A stretch of 64,000 bases of DNA, taken from the NCBI GenBank assembly GCA_937918905.1, contig CAKZSH010000174.1, positions 1 to 64,000 of the forward strand, read 5' to 3'. The first letter of the stretch is position 1. Each line of letters starts with the position of its first letter. Positions 17,271-26,532 of the stretch are shown here, one piece after another. Source of the DNA: an uncultured Saprospiraceae bacterium. Lineage in GTDB: Bacteria; Bacteroidota; Bacteroidia; Chitinophagales; Saprospiraceae. Made by a program: the position numbers and the translations under genes. Below the pieces are notes generated by a model. That model was not told the origin of the DNA, did not search any database, and was given only the letters and a program-made list of their open reading frames with translations.

Positions 17271-19733
17271 TCACAAATACGCTTTCAAAAACAAACACTC
17301 TTCAATAGCTTCTTTATAAAATTCAGTATCATTAAATTCAGTATTAAATCTCAAATAATACTTATTATAAGTTTCGGGTAAAATTGGGATTTCATTGTTA
17401 TAAGGATTGTAACGAGTATTCTTATCCATATAAAAATCATTCAAATCACACTTAGCCAACATAAAACAAGTACGGGCAGCCAACTCTTTATCTCTTGCCA
17501 ATTCCAATGCCGTTTCATAATATTTTCTTGCCTTATCCATTTTCATGTTTTCGATATTTCCAAGCTCAGATGCTGTGGTGAAATATCTATTTTCAGGATT
17601 GGCATATTGCCAATTAGCACCACTTCGAAACATATCAGCTGCTCTCCAAGAATCCCCAAAGTAAGTCATATTATAATACGCATTTCCTAACTGATAAAAT
17701 GCAGAAGCACCCGTTTCCAAATGTGCTCGACCCTGATATTCTAATTTTAGAATTTCGTCTAAAATACCAACCCGATCATATACCAATGTATCCGCCAAAG
17801 GGCAATGAACACAATCAATAATGTGCTCATGGAAAGGATTTAATTTAGGATCATTGTCACGGTCGTTGCGAGGTATTTTTCGAAAAGTTTCCAATGCTGC
17901 TTCAATTTTATCATTATTGAACATCTCGATTCCTTTGAGCGTCAACAAGTCACTTTTGATAGTTGTAAGTCCATCTTTTTTTACAAAAACCTCTTCAAGA
18001 TTACTCTTGATATCTTTATCACAAATCTTTAGGAGGTCTTCTATTATCTCCAAATCAGGATTCATTTTCAAAGCCTCTAAAGGATGTTTTAATCGAAAAG
18101 CCTTTCCCTTTTGTTTAGATTTTAAAAATACATCTCCCAACTTATCATTCAAGTAATCTGGAAAATCTTTGTAATCCCAGTAGTAAGGATTTTCCTTAAT
18201 GATATTTCCAATTTCATTTTCATCACTCAATCCCAAATCATCATCAAGCTGTGCAATTTTTAAAGCCAATTGAGCAACTTCCAATTGTTCTTTGAGTTCC
18301 TTTTTATCCGTAGGTAGATTGTTAGCAATTTTTTTAAAAGTAAGATCGGCCTCATAATAATCACCTCCTAAAAATGTCAAATACCCATCTGCCACTTTCC
18401 ATAAATCTAAATTGTTGACCTCTTTTTCATTGATACATTTTTTTACAAATTTCTTCAACTTTGTTAAATATATTCCAGCATCTTTTCTAGGAAATTTAAA
18501 ATTTCGTTGATTCCTTTTTTTGTTATCATTAAAATCAATTCCCAATAAATCTCTTTCAAGTTTAGTGATTTCTTTTACCAATAATAATTCTAGATTTTCA
18601 TTGGTAGGTTCGAGCCGATAGATTTGTTCCATTTCTTCTACGGCACGACTATCATCCGTATTGGCTCGAATGGTAAATAATGTAGCCCTTTCTTTATCAC
18701 TTTTACACAACAACATCAGCTCTTTCCATTGCTCATTATTTTTGATATAAAAACTTTGAAACGCAGATTGTCTTTTACTTGGACAGTTTTCAAAAATCAA
18801 AGAATACAAATAAGAGGCCTCAACATTTCTTCCCAATTTTCGCAATGCACCTGCCTTGTGTCCCATGATCCAATAGTCAATTAAGCTAGGATTGGCATGT
18901 ACTTTTCTGACCAATTCATCATGCAATTTTAAAGTGGCTTTATAACCTTTTGCATAATGTGCCAACCGAATTATTTGATACGCATATCGAAGCCGAACGT
19001 AGTGTGATTCTGTTTTGTAAAATGCTTTTTTTCCACGAGCGACCATTTTTTGCATAGCTTCGATATCTCGTTTTGGAGTACTCCAGCCATCCTCTGCTAC
19101 CACATGTGGTTCGCATTGTTTTGCAAAAATTAAATAGTTGATGACTTCCAAACATTTTTCATCACGAAGGTGATCGGCAAACGCATTTCCATTGAGCCGA
19201 ACAGGGAGTGTGGCTTTTTTATCCTTGACCGCATTGCGCAGTCTTTTGATGTCGTTAGCGGTTGCTTTGTAAATTACAGTTTTCAGTTCTTTGGGAGTGT
19301 ACATTTTACAAAATCGTTCGCTCCATTCTCGGATATTCTCATCTTGTTGAATAATTTGCAGGGAGTCGTAGGTAGGAATCAAATCATTGAACCGCAAAAA
19401 ATATTGAGCGTAGGTGGCATTAGTATTTACAATTTTTGGATTGAGAAAAGAGTAGCCTTCGAATTTTAATTCGAAGGGGCCGCAGCCCTTAGAAATTTGA
19501 TAAGGTAATGCTAAAAACAGAAGTATAAATAAAATAGAAAAGGGGAGGACGGATTTACGATTTGAGAATTGAGAAGTTTGTCGAATAATTTTGATAGCAC
19601 CATCACCGATATTCGACAAACTTCTCAAATCGTAAATCGTAAATCCGTTTTCCCTTTTTCTGTTTTTATTAGGAAGTATTTGTAGGAAATTAATCTCCTT
19701 TAAAAGCCTGAATAATATCTTGAAGATTCTCAT
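17271..19733 (-). CDS. Large hypothetical exported protein with TPR-like helical repeats; annotated N-terminus runs through a hairpin repeat
   Basis: Long ORF; hydrophobic segment ILFILLFLALPYQISKGCGPFELKF preceded by hairpin-encoded residues; true start uncertain. Confidence 0.65.
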   Translation of the reverse strand: MRIFKILFRLLKEINFLQILPNKNRKRENGFTIYDLRSLSNIGDGAIKIIRQTSQFSNRKSVLPFSILFILLFLALPYQISKGCGPFELKFEGYSFLNPKIVNTNATYAQYFLRFNDLIPTYDSLQIIQQDENIREWSERFCKMYTPKELKTVIYKATANDIKRLRNAVKDKKATLPVRLNGNAFADHLRDEKCLEVINYLIFAKQCEPHVVAEDGWSTPKRDIEAMQKMVARGKKAFYKTESHYVRLRYAYQIIRLAHYAKGYKATLKLHDELVRKVHANPSLIDYWIMGHKAGALRKLGRNVEASYLYSLIFENCPSKRQSAFQSFYIKNNEQWKELMLLCKSDKERATLFTIRANTDDSRAVEEMEQIYRLEPTNENLELLLVKEITKLERDLLGIDFNDNKKRNQRNFKFPRKDAGIYLTKLKKFVKKCINEKEVNNLDLWKVADGYLTFLGGDYYEADLTFKKIANNLPTDKKELKEQLEVAQLALKIAQLDDDLGLSDENEIGNIIKENPYYWDYKDFPDYLNDKLGDVFLKSKQKGKAFRLKHPLEALKMNPDLEIIEDLLKICDKDIKSNLEEVFVKKDGLTTIKSDLLTLKGIEMFNNDKIEAALETFRKIPRNDRDNDPKLNPFHEHIIDCVHCPLADTLVYDRVGILDEILKLEYQGRAHLETGASAFYQLGNAYYNMTYFGDSWRAADMFRSGANWQYANPENRYFTTASELGNIENMKMDKARKYYETALELARDKELAARTCFMLAKCDLNDFYMDKNTRYNPYNNEIPILPETYNKYYLRFNTEFNDTEFYKEAIEECLFLKAYL
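19537..19660. repeat. Long hairpin (family A) inside the 5' end of ORF 17271..19733
   Basis: ACGGATTTACGATTTGAGAATTGAGAAGTTTGTCGAATA / TATTCGACAAACTTCTCAAATCGTAAATCGTAAATCCGT. Confidence 0.95.
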
Positions 19734-20838
19734 AGGGGTGATTTTTAATCGTCGTTGTATCTAAATGATAAAAGCTGAGTGTGAGTTCTGAATTTGAAAT
19801 TTGTGGTTGCAATAATTTGGCAGTTTGCACCAAGGTATTTTGTGAAATGGTTTCCAAACGAATCACATCATCTTCATACAAATATCTCCCATTAAGATAC
19901 GTACTTTTTTTTATCTGAAAATGCGTTTTATCTTTTTGTAAAAAAAAGTTAGTATCAGCCATATCCTCAGCTTGAAGATGTGCCATTAATTTAATCATTT
20001 TACCACCTCGAAATAAAACGCCCCATGAAAAAATTGGTAAAGCGACATCCAAATTTAAAGGATATTTTTCAAAATTGTAAATATATTGTTTGGCAATTTC
20101 TAAATCAAGAATAGAATTTTTAGTTGCAGGATCTTTAACATCATCTACATTATAAAACATCAACATGCCACGATCAACTGGTGGCACTCCTGTACGTTCA
20201 AAATATTTGATTTGATGTAGTCGTATCGTCGCACTTAATTGAATTTCTTTTTGTGCAATTTCTTTTTTTATAAAATTCAATAACTGAAAATATTTTTCCT
20301 TTGTAGTTTCTGACCAATCACAATCAATTTGGATTTCGGAAATTTCTTTTTTGAGATAAAATATTTTCTCTAAAATATTTTTCCCTAAATCATTTATTTT
20401 CTCCAAAGGATAATTTTTCAAACTTCGATTGGTAATAAAAATGGTAGGAATGATTTCAACATTTTTCCAATCCGTAGAATCAAAAATAACTTCTGCCATC
20501 GGAAAAGGTTGGTTAGCTGCGGCATTCCAATCTACATCGAAAAATTTGACATAGAGTTTTTGAATAGGAAATTCTTGTAGGTAATCCTTTTCGGATGGAG
20601 TTAAGGAAAAGTTCGTTTGCCAATGATAGAAAGCTGGAGTTATTGTTTTTTCTTTTGAAGTACAAGAGGAAGTTAGGAACAGTATGCATACGATGAAAAG
20701 ACAAAATGAATATCGAATATCGAACAAGGAACAAGGAATTAAGAAGTTTTTCGAATAACGGTGATTCACAATTATTCGACCACTTCGACATTCCTTAGCG
20801 TCAGCGTTCCTTGTTCGATATTCGATATTCATTTTCAT
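19690..20838 (-). CDS. Putative lipoprotein, possibly TIM-barrel/DUF3142-like; 5' end overlaps a hairpin repeat
   Basis: FLTSSCTSKEK lipobox; IDCDWSETTKEKYFQLL...LSATIRLHQI...DRGMLMFYNVDD. Confidence 0.6.
   Translation of the reverse strand: MKMNIEYRTRNADAKECRSGRIIVNHRYSKNFLIPCSLFDIRYSFCLFIVCILFLTSSCTSKEKTITPAFYHWQTNFSLTPSEKDYLQEFPIQKLYVKFFDVDWNAAANQPFPMAEVIFDSTDWKNVEIIPTIFITNRSLKNYPLEKINDLGKNILEKIFYLKKEISEIQIDCDWSETTKEKYFQLLNFIKKEIAQKEIQLSATIRLHQIKYFERTGVPPVDRGMLMFYNVDDVKDPATKNSILDLEIAKQYIYNFEKYPLNLDVALPIFSWGVLFRGGKMIKLMAHLQAEDMADTNFFLQKDKTHFQIKKSTYLNGRYLYEDDVIRLETISQNTLVQTAKLLQPQISNSELTLSFYHLDTTTIKNHPYENLQDIIQAFKGD
20703..20836. repeat. Long hairpin (family B) within the 5' end of ORF 19690..20838
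   Basis: AAAATGAATATCGAATATCGAACAAGGAACAAGGAATTAAGAAGTTTTTCGAATAA / TTATTCGACCACTTCGACATTCC...CCTTGTTCGATATTCGATATTCATTTT. Confidence 0.95.
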
Positions 20839-21806
20839 CAGACAAGTCCTTCTCGTAACATATCATGCAAATGAACAACACCCACATATTTTCCATCATC
20901 TTCAACAATCAATTGAGTAATACTTTTATCTCGCATCATATTTAATGCTTTCATTGCTAAGACATCTTTTCCAATCGTCATAGGATTTTTAGTCATAATA
21001 TCTTTAGCGACGAGATGCTCCACCTGTTTTTGATTTTGAAGCATTCTACGGAGATCACCATCGGTAATGATACCTTTGATATGATGATTCGAATCAACGA
21101 CAATAGTTACCCCCAATCTTTTGGAAGTCATTTCAATAATCGTATTTCGAATATTTTCGTTTTCCAAAACAAAAGGTTTTTCATTCAAAGGATAAATATC
21201 GCAAACTCGTAAATACAACTGTTTTCCCAATGCACCTCCAGGATGATACTGTGCAAAATCATTAGGCGTGAAACCTCGCAATGCTAAAAGCGAAGAAGCC
21301 AAAGCATCGCCCAAAGCCATTTGTGCAGCAGTACTTGCAGTAGGCGCAAGGTTGTTAGGATCAGCCTCTTTGTCAATAGGAGTATGTAAAATAAAATCTG
21401 CTTGTTTGGCCAAAAAGGAATTTTTATTACTCACCATCCCAATCATTTTACTTCCAAGATTTTTAACCAAAGGAACGAGGACTTTGATCTCTGGAGTTTC
21501 TCCACTTTTAGAAATACACATAACAAAATCGTTGGGTTGAATCATTCCCAAGTCTCCATGAATCGCATCTGCGGCGTGCATAAAAAGAGAAGGGGTTCCA
21601 GTCGAATTAAAAGTAGCTACCATCTTTTTAGCGATGAGTGCACTTTTTCCAATTCCTGTAACAATAAGCCTTCCATCTGACTGAAAGATACTTTTGACGC
21701 ATTGACAAAAATCAGTATTGATGCTAGCTTGCAAAGCTTGAATTGCATCAGCTTCAATCTGAATAGTTTTTAAAGCAGTTTGTAAAATGATATTATTATC
21801 TTCCAT
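20838..21806 (-). CDS. kdsD: KpsF/GutQ family arabinose-5-phosphate isomerase (SIS + CBS domains)
   Basis: GIGKSALIAKKMVATFNSTGTPSLFMHAADAIHGDLGMI, SKSGETPE, CBS pair with DGDLRR. Confidence 0.92.
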   Translation of the reverse strand: MEDNNIILQTALKTIQIEADAIQALQASINTDFCQCVKSIFQSDGRLIVTGIGKSALIAKKMVATFNSTGTPSLFMHAADAIHGDLGMIQPNDFVMCISKSGETPEIKVLVPLVKNLGSKMIGMVSNKNSFLAKQADFILHTPIDKEADPNNLAPTASTAAQMALGDALASSLLALRGFTPNDFAQYHPGGALGKQLYLRVCDIYPLNEKPFVLENENIRNTIIEMTSKRLGVTIVVDSNHHIKGIITDGDLRRMLQNQKQVEHLVAKDIMTKNPMTIGKDVLAMKALNMMRDKSITQLIVEDDGKYVGVVHLHDMLREGLV

Positions 21807-22567
21807 AAAATTATCTCGAGCTACTCCGTAGGAGACAGAGGTGTTTTTGTAACGAAAAATAAGCAATAAATAATTTTCATTAAACTGATTTTATTATTGT
21901 GTCTGATCACTTTTTTTAACAAAAAAACTAGACAAAGAATCAATTTATTTTTGTAATTTCGACGGCTTTTGAAAAGTGCCATCAAACCTGAATGAAGTAA
22001 CCTCCCTTAAACCTCAGAGGTTTTTTTAATCAAAATCAAAGTAACAATCGTAATCCATAAAATGACTGGTGTAAATTCACCTCTGATTTTAGATTTTTTT
22101 CAATTGTAAAATTTAAAACCAGGATTACGATTTTTACCAAAATCAAAAACTGATAATAAGCGTTTTTACGTATTTTTTAAATTTTTATCAACACTTGATT
22201 ATTGATTTAAAAATCGTTTGATGGATTATCTTCCTGATAATAAGAGAATTTCTACCGTTTACTCGGATATTGATACGTACCATAATTTATAATAAAAAGA
22301 ATACGTTAATAGCCCGTAATAAACGAATTATTTTCTTATATTTACTAAGTAATAGTTTAAAAATAAATTTCAATTAATTTGAACAATTACGGTAATACTG
22401 GAAGTTAACTTACACATTAATTAAAAGTATTTTTTTTAAAATTAAAAGGCACAAACAACGTCTCTGATTATACCTGAATACTTATTAAAAAAAAAATTGT
22501 TCTCTGATTATTCTGTGTTGGAAGAACACAATTATCATCCTAGGACTTATAAAAAAGAAAAGAAACA

Positions 22568-24787
22568 ATGTTACAATCAGAATTGGTTAAAACCAAACAT
22601 GACCTACACGAAGCACTTCAACAATACTTCGGATTTGACAAATTTAAAGGGACACAAGAACAGATTATTCAAAGCGTTTTAGAAGGGAAAGATACTTTCG
22701 TTATTATGCCTACAGGAGGTGGAAAATCACTTTGTTACCAACTTCCTGCATTAATGATGAAAGGTACTGCTCTGGTTATTTCTCCGCTTATTGCGTTGAT
22801 GAAAAATCAAGTAGATTCCATTCGGAGTTATTCTCAATCCGATGATGTCGCGCACTTCCTCAACTCATCACTAACGAAGGCACAAATGAGAAAGGTAAAA
22901 GAAGATATTTCTTCTGGTGTTACCAAAATCTTATTCGTCGCTCCTGAGACTTTGACTAAAGAAGAAAATATCGAGTTCTTTAAAAATTCAGACATCTCTT
23001 TTGTTGCTGTGGATGAAGCTCATTGTATCTCCGAATGGGGACATGACTTCCGACCTGAGTATCGTCGAATCAAAGAAATGATTCAACTCATTGATAATGA
23101 AATTCCAGTCATTGCTTTGACGGCTACTGCTACACCTAAAGTGCAACAAGATATTGTAAAGAACTTGGATATGAAAAATGAAAATATTTTCATTTCTTCA
23201 TTTAATCGAGATAATCTTTACTATGAAGTTCGCCCAAAAGGGAAGAAAGAAATTACCATTAAAAATATAATTCAAGCGATAAAATCAATGCCTGATGAGT
23301 CAGGTATTATTTATGTTCAAAGTAGAAAATCTACAGAGGAGATTGCTAAAATGTTGAATGTCAATGATATCAAGGCTGCACCTTACCATGCAGGTTTGGA
23401 TGCCAAGACGAGATCAAAAGCACAGGATGACTTCTTGATGGAGGAAGTAGATGTGATCGTAGCAACTATTGCTTTTGGGATGGGAATCGACAAACCAGAT
23501 GTTCGATTTGTGATTCATTATGATATTCCAAAAAGTATTGAAAATTATTATCAAGAAACTGGAAGAGCAGGGCGTGATGGACTGGACGGAAGATGTATTG
23601 CTTATTACAATTATAAAGACATTCAAAGGCTTGAAAAATTCTTGCGAGATAAACCTGTTGCGGAACGTGAAATGGGTGCTCAGTTGATGCAAGAAATTAT
23701 GGCTTATGCAGAAACGACTGCTTGTCGAAGAAAATTTTTATTGCATTATTTTGGAGAAAATTATGATGATGCGGAATGTAATAATATGTGCGATAACTGT
23801 CGCCATCCTAAAGAAAAAATAGAAGTACAGGAAGAGATGCATCAAGCTATTCAAGCAATTGATAGTTTGAATGAAAATTATGGAATCAAATCGTTGATTG
23901 ATTTTATGTTGGGAAAAACAACAAAGGAAATGGTGGATTTTAAACATGACCAATTGCCTTTGTATGGAATAGGAAAAGAAAAAGATGAGAATTTTTGGAG
24001 TTCAGTTCTTAGGCAAGGTTTGTTGAATAATTTTGTTTATAAAGACATTGAGAATTACGGTTTATTTAAATTGACAAATGAAGGTCGTGATTTTATCAAA
24101 AATCCAAAGCCTTGTAAAATTTCTTTAAATCATAATTACGATAAAGTAACGCAAGAATTTGATGATGCAGCATCGGCAGGTAGGAGTGCAGTTTTGGACA
24201 AAGTGCTGATGAGTATGTTGAAAGATTTAAGAAAGCGAATTGCAAAAGAAAAGAATGTTCCTCCATTTGTAGTTTTCCAAGATCCTTCATTGGAAGATAT
24301 GGCAACGCAATATCCTATTTCAATGGCTGATATGGCGAATATATCAGGAGTAAGTAAAGGGAAAGCGACTCGGTATGGAAAAACATTTGTAGAATTGATT
24401 AAGCAATATGTTGAGGAGAATGAAATAGAAAGACCTACTGAGATTGTTGTAAAACAAGTTGCTAATAAATCAAAAGTAAAAGTAAATATCATTCAAAGTA
24501 TTGATCGAAAAATTCCACTAAATGATATTGCTTCTTCCAATAATTTGAATATGGAAGAGTTGTTGAGTGAGTTGGATGCAATCGTAGTTTCGGGAACAAA
24601 AATTAATATTGATTATTATTTGGAAGATAATGTGGATGAGTATTCAAGAGAAGATATTTACGAATACTTTATGGAAGCCGATACGGATAGTGTAGATGAG
24701 GCATTTAAAGAAATGCAAGAGGATGATGTTACGGTAGAAGAAATTCAATTAATGCGAATTAAGTTTCTTTCAGAAATGGCGAATTAA
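22568..24787 (+). CDS. recQ: ATP-dependent DNA helicase RecQ
   Basis: MPTGGGKSLCYQLPAL, DEAHCISEWGHDFRPEY, ALTATATPKVQQDI, YQETGRAGRDG; RQC/HRDC-like C-term. Confidence 0.95.
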   Translation: MLQSELVKTKHDLHEALQQYFGFDKFKGTQEQIIQSVLEGKDTFVIMPTGGGKSLCYQLPALMMKGTALVISPLIALMKNQVDSIRSYSQSDDVAHFLNSSLTKAQMRKVKEDISSGVTKILFVAPETLTKEENIEFFKNSDISFVAVDEAHCISEWGHDFRPEYRRIKEMIQLIDNEIPVIALTATATPKVQQDIVKNLDMKNENIFISSFNRDNLYYEVRPKGKKEITIKNIIQAIKSMPDESGIIYVQSRKSTEEIAKMLNVNDIKAAPYHAGLDAKTRSKAQDDFLMEEVDVIVATIAFGMGIDKPDVRFVIHYDIPKSIENYYQETGRAGRDGLDGRCIAYYNYKDIQRLEKFLRDKPVAEREMGAQLMQEIMAYAETTACRRKFLLHYFGENYDDAECNNMCDNCRHPKEKIEVQEEMHQAIQAIDSLNENYGIKSLIDFMLGKTTKEMVDFKHDQLPLYGIGKEKDENFWSSVLRQGLLNNFVYKDIENYGLFKLTNEGRDFIKNPKPCKISLNHNYDKVTQEFDDAASAGRSAVLDKVLMSMLKDLRKRIAKEKNVPPFVVFQDPSLEDMATQYPISMADMANISGVSKGKATRYGKTFVELIKQYVEENEIERPTEIVVKQVANKSKVKVNIIQSIDRKIPLNDIASSNNLNMEELLSELDAIVVSGTKINIDYYLEDNVDEYSREDIYEYFMEADTDSVDEAFKEMQEDDVTVEEIQLMRIKFLSEMAN

Positions 24788-24818
24788 TTAAAAAATGATA
24801 ATTAAAAATTAAAAATTA

Positions 24819-24851
24819 ACGGTTCGGAGAATGATTCTTCGAACCGTTTTT
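24819..24851 (+). terminator. recQ terminator hairpin
   Basis: AACGGTTCGgagaatgattcttCGAACCGTTTTTA. Confidence 0.8.
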
Positions 24852-25008
24852 ATTTGCACGACACGAGGTCAGGGTTTGACTTGAAAAGTCAAGCCCTGAC
24901 TTATGAGAAGTCAATCGAAGTTAATGGAACTCAATCGAACTCAATGGAACTCAATCGAAGTCAAAGCCTGACTTTTAAGTCAGACCTTGACTTGGTCGGG
25001 ATAATCAG
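24852..25008. repeat. Double-hairpin insert bounded by 17-bp direct copies of the recQ terminator arm
   Basis: TTCTTCGAACCGTTTTT at 24835-24851 and 25009-25025; between them GTCAGGGTTTGACTT-gaa-AAGTCAAGCCCTGAC and GTCAAAGCCTGACTT-tt-AAGTCAGACCTTGAC separated by GGAACTCAATCGA-type direct repeats. Confidence 0.9.
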
Positions 25009-25114
25009 TTCTTCGAACCGTTTTTTTATCAAAAAAATCCTTTAACGATAGATTAAGTTATTTGATTTTTGATTTTGATTGATATATTGATTTTGATTTT
25101 TTTACTTTTGAGGT

Positions 25115-25561
25115 ATGAAAATTTTAATTTTAAATGGGCCGAATCTGAATCTTTTGGGCAGGAGAGAACCTGAAATATATGGCAGTCAATCTTTTGAAGC
25201 GTACTTTGATATTTTAGAGACAAAATATTCGGATCAACAACTTTATTATTTTCAAAGTAACCATGAAGGAAAATTGATTGATAAACTTCACGAGGTCGGC
25301 TTTTTATGGGATGGAATTGTTTTTAATGCAGGTGGATATACGCATACTTCCATTGCATTGGCAGATGCAGTTGCGGCAATCAAAACTCCAGTAACTGAAG
25401 TTCATATTTCAAATATTTACGAACGGGAACCATTTCGTCATCACTCTTATTTGAAAAATGTATGTGTAGAAAGTATTGTAGGGCAGGGATTAAAAGGATA
25501 TGATATGTGTATTGATTTTTTGATAAAAAATTATAATCAATGCAAATCAAAATCAAAATGA
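25115..25561 (+). CDS. aroQ: Type II 3-dehydroquinate dehydratase
   Basis: MKILILNGPNLNLLGRREPEIYG...SNHEGKLID...NAGGYTHTSIALADA. Confidence 0.95.
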   Translation: MKILILNGPNLNLLGRREPEIYGSQSFEAYFDILETKYSDQQLYYFQSNHEGKLIDKLHEVGFLWDGIVFNAGGYTHTSIALADAVAAIKTPVTEVHISNIYEREPFRHHSYLKNVCVESIVGQGLKGYDMCIDFLIKNYNQCKSKSK

Positions 25562-25579
25562 CAATCAAAACTTGATGTG

Positions 25580-25745
25580 AATCAGCAGTCGCTAATAATT
25601 TGTCAATTAAGTGATTAGTGATTGGTAACTGGTGATTCGTTTCTCATACTTGAAAAATACGGATTCAACAGTTTTTGATACGAATCACCAGTCACTAATA
25701 ACTAATTTGACAAAATCACGACTTACCAATCACAAACTAACAATA
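25580..25745. repeat. Long intergenic inverted repeat between aroQ and lpxH-like gene (family I)
   Basis: AGTCGCTAATAATTTGTCAATTAAGTGATTAGTGATTGGTAACTGGTGATTCGT / ACGAATCACCAGTCACTAATAACTAATTTGACAAAATCACGACTT. Confidence 0.85.
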
Positions 25746-25748
25746 CGA

Positions 25749-26528
25749 ATGCAAGAAGGAAAAAAAATTTATTTCGCTTCAGATTTTCATTTGGGGGTAA
25801 ATGCTCAATTGACAAGTTTAGAGAGAGAAAAAAAAATAGTTCGATGGTTGGATCATATTCAACATGATGCTTACGAGATTTATTTGGTAGGCGATGTGTT
25901 TGATTTTTGGTTTGAGTATTGGTCAGTTGTTCCGAAAGGCTATGTGCGTTTGTTTGGAAAATTGGCGGAGTTGCGAGATAAAGGAATTCCGATTTTTTTC
26001 TTTATTGGTAATCATGATATGTGGATGTTTGAATATTTTGAAAAAGAATTTGATATTCCAATTATTCGAAAACCCATCATCAAAGAATGGAATGGAAAGC
26101 GATTCTTTATAGGTCATGGTGATGGTTTGGGCCCAGGAGATTATGGTTATAAATTGCTCAAAAAAGTCTTTTCTAATAAAATTTGTCAATTTTTATTTGC
26201 CCGAATTCATCCAAACTTAGGAGTCGGTATTGCCAATTTTTGGTCACAAAAAAGTCGAGCGGTAAGTCCTGCTCATTTGGAATGGTTAGGTGATGAAAAT
26301 GAGTGGTTACTTTCTTTTTGCAATAAACAATTAGATAAAGATGAAGTGGATTATTTTATTTTTGGACATCGACATTTACCCATCGACTATACGCTAAAAA
26401 ATAATCACAGTCGTTATATCAATATAGGAGAGTGGATGTTTGCTTGTTCTTATGCAGTTTTTGATGGTCAAGAGGTGGCTATCCATTTCTTTGAAAATGA
26501 AAAAGGAAAAGTTTTTACAAAAAAATAA
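25749..26528 (+). CDS. lpxH: UDP-2,3-diacylglucosamine diphosphatase-like metallophosphoesterase
   Basis: MQEGKKIYFASDFHLG, LVGDVFDFWFEYW, GNHDMW, GHGDGLGPGDYGYK, FGHRH; start trimmed past hairpin-derived codons. Confidence 0.85.
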   Translation: MQEGKKIYFASDFHLGVNAQLTSLEREKKIVRWLDHIQHDAYEIYLVGDVFDFWFEYWSVVPKGYVRLFGKLAELRDKGIPIFFFIGNHDMWMFEYFEKEFDIPIIRKPIIKEWNGKRFFIGHGDGLGPGDYGYKLLKKVFSNKICQFLFARIHPNLGVGIANFWSQKSRAVSPAHLEWLGDENEWLLSFCNKQLDKDEVDYFIFGHRHLPIDYTLKNNHSRYINIGEWMFACSYAVFDGQEVAIHFFENEKGKVFTKK

Positions 26529-26532
26529 TATT

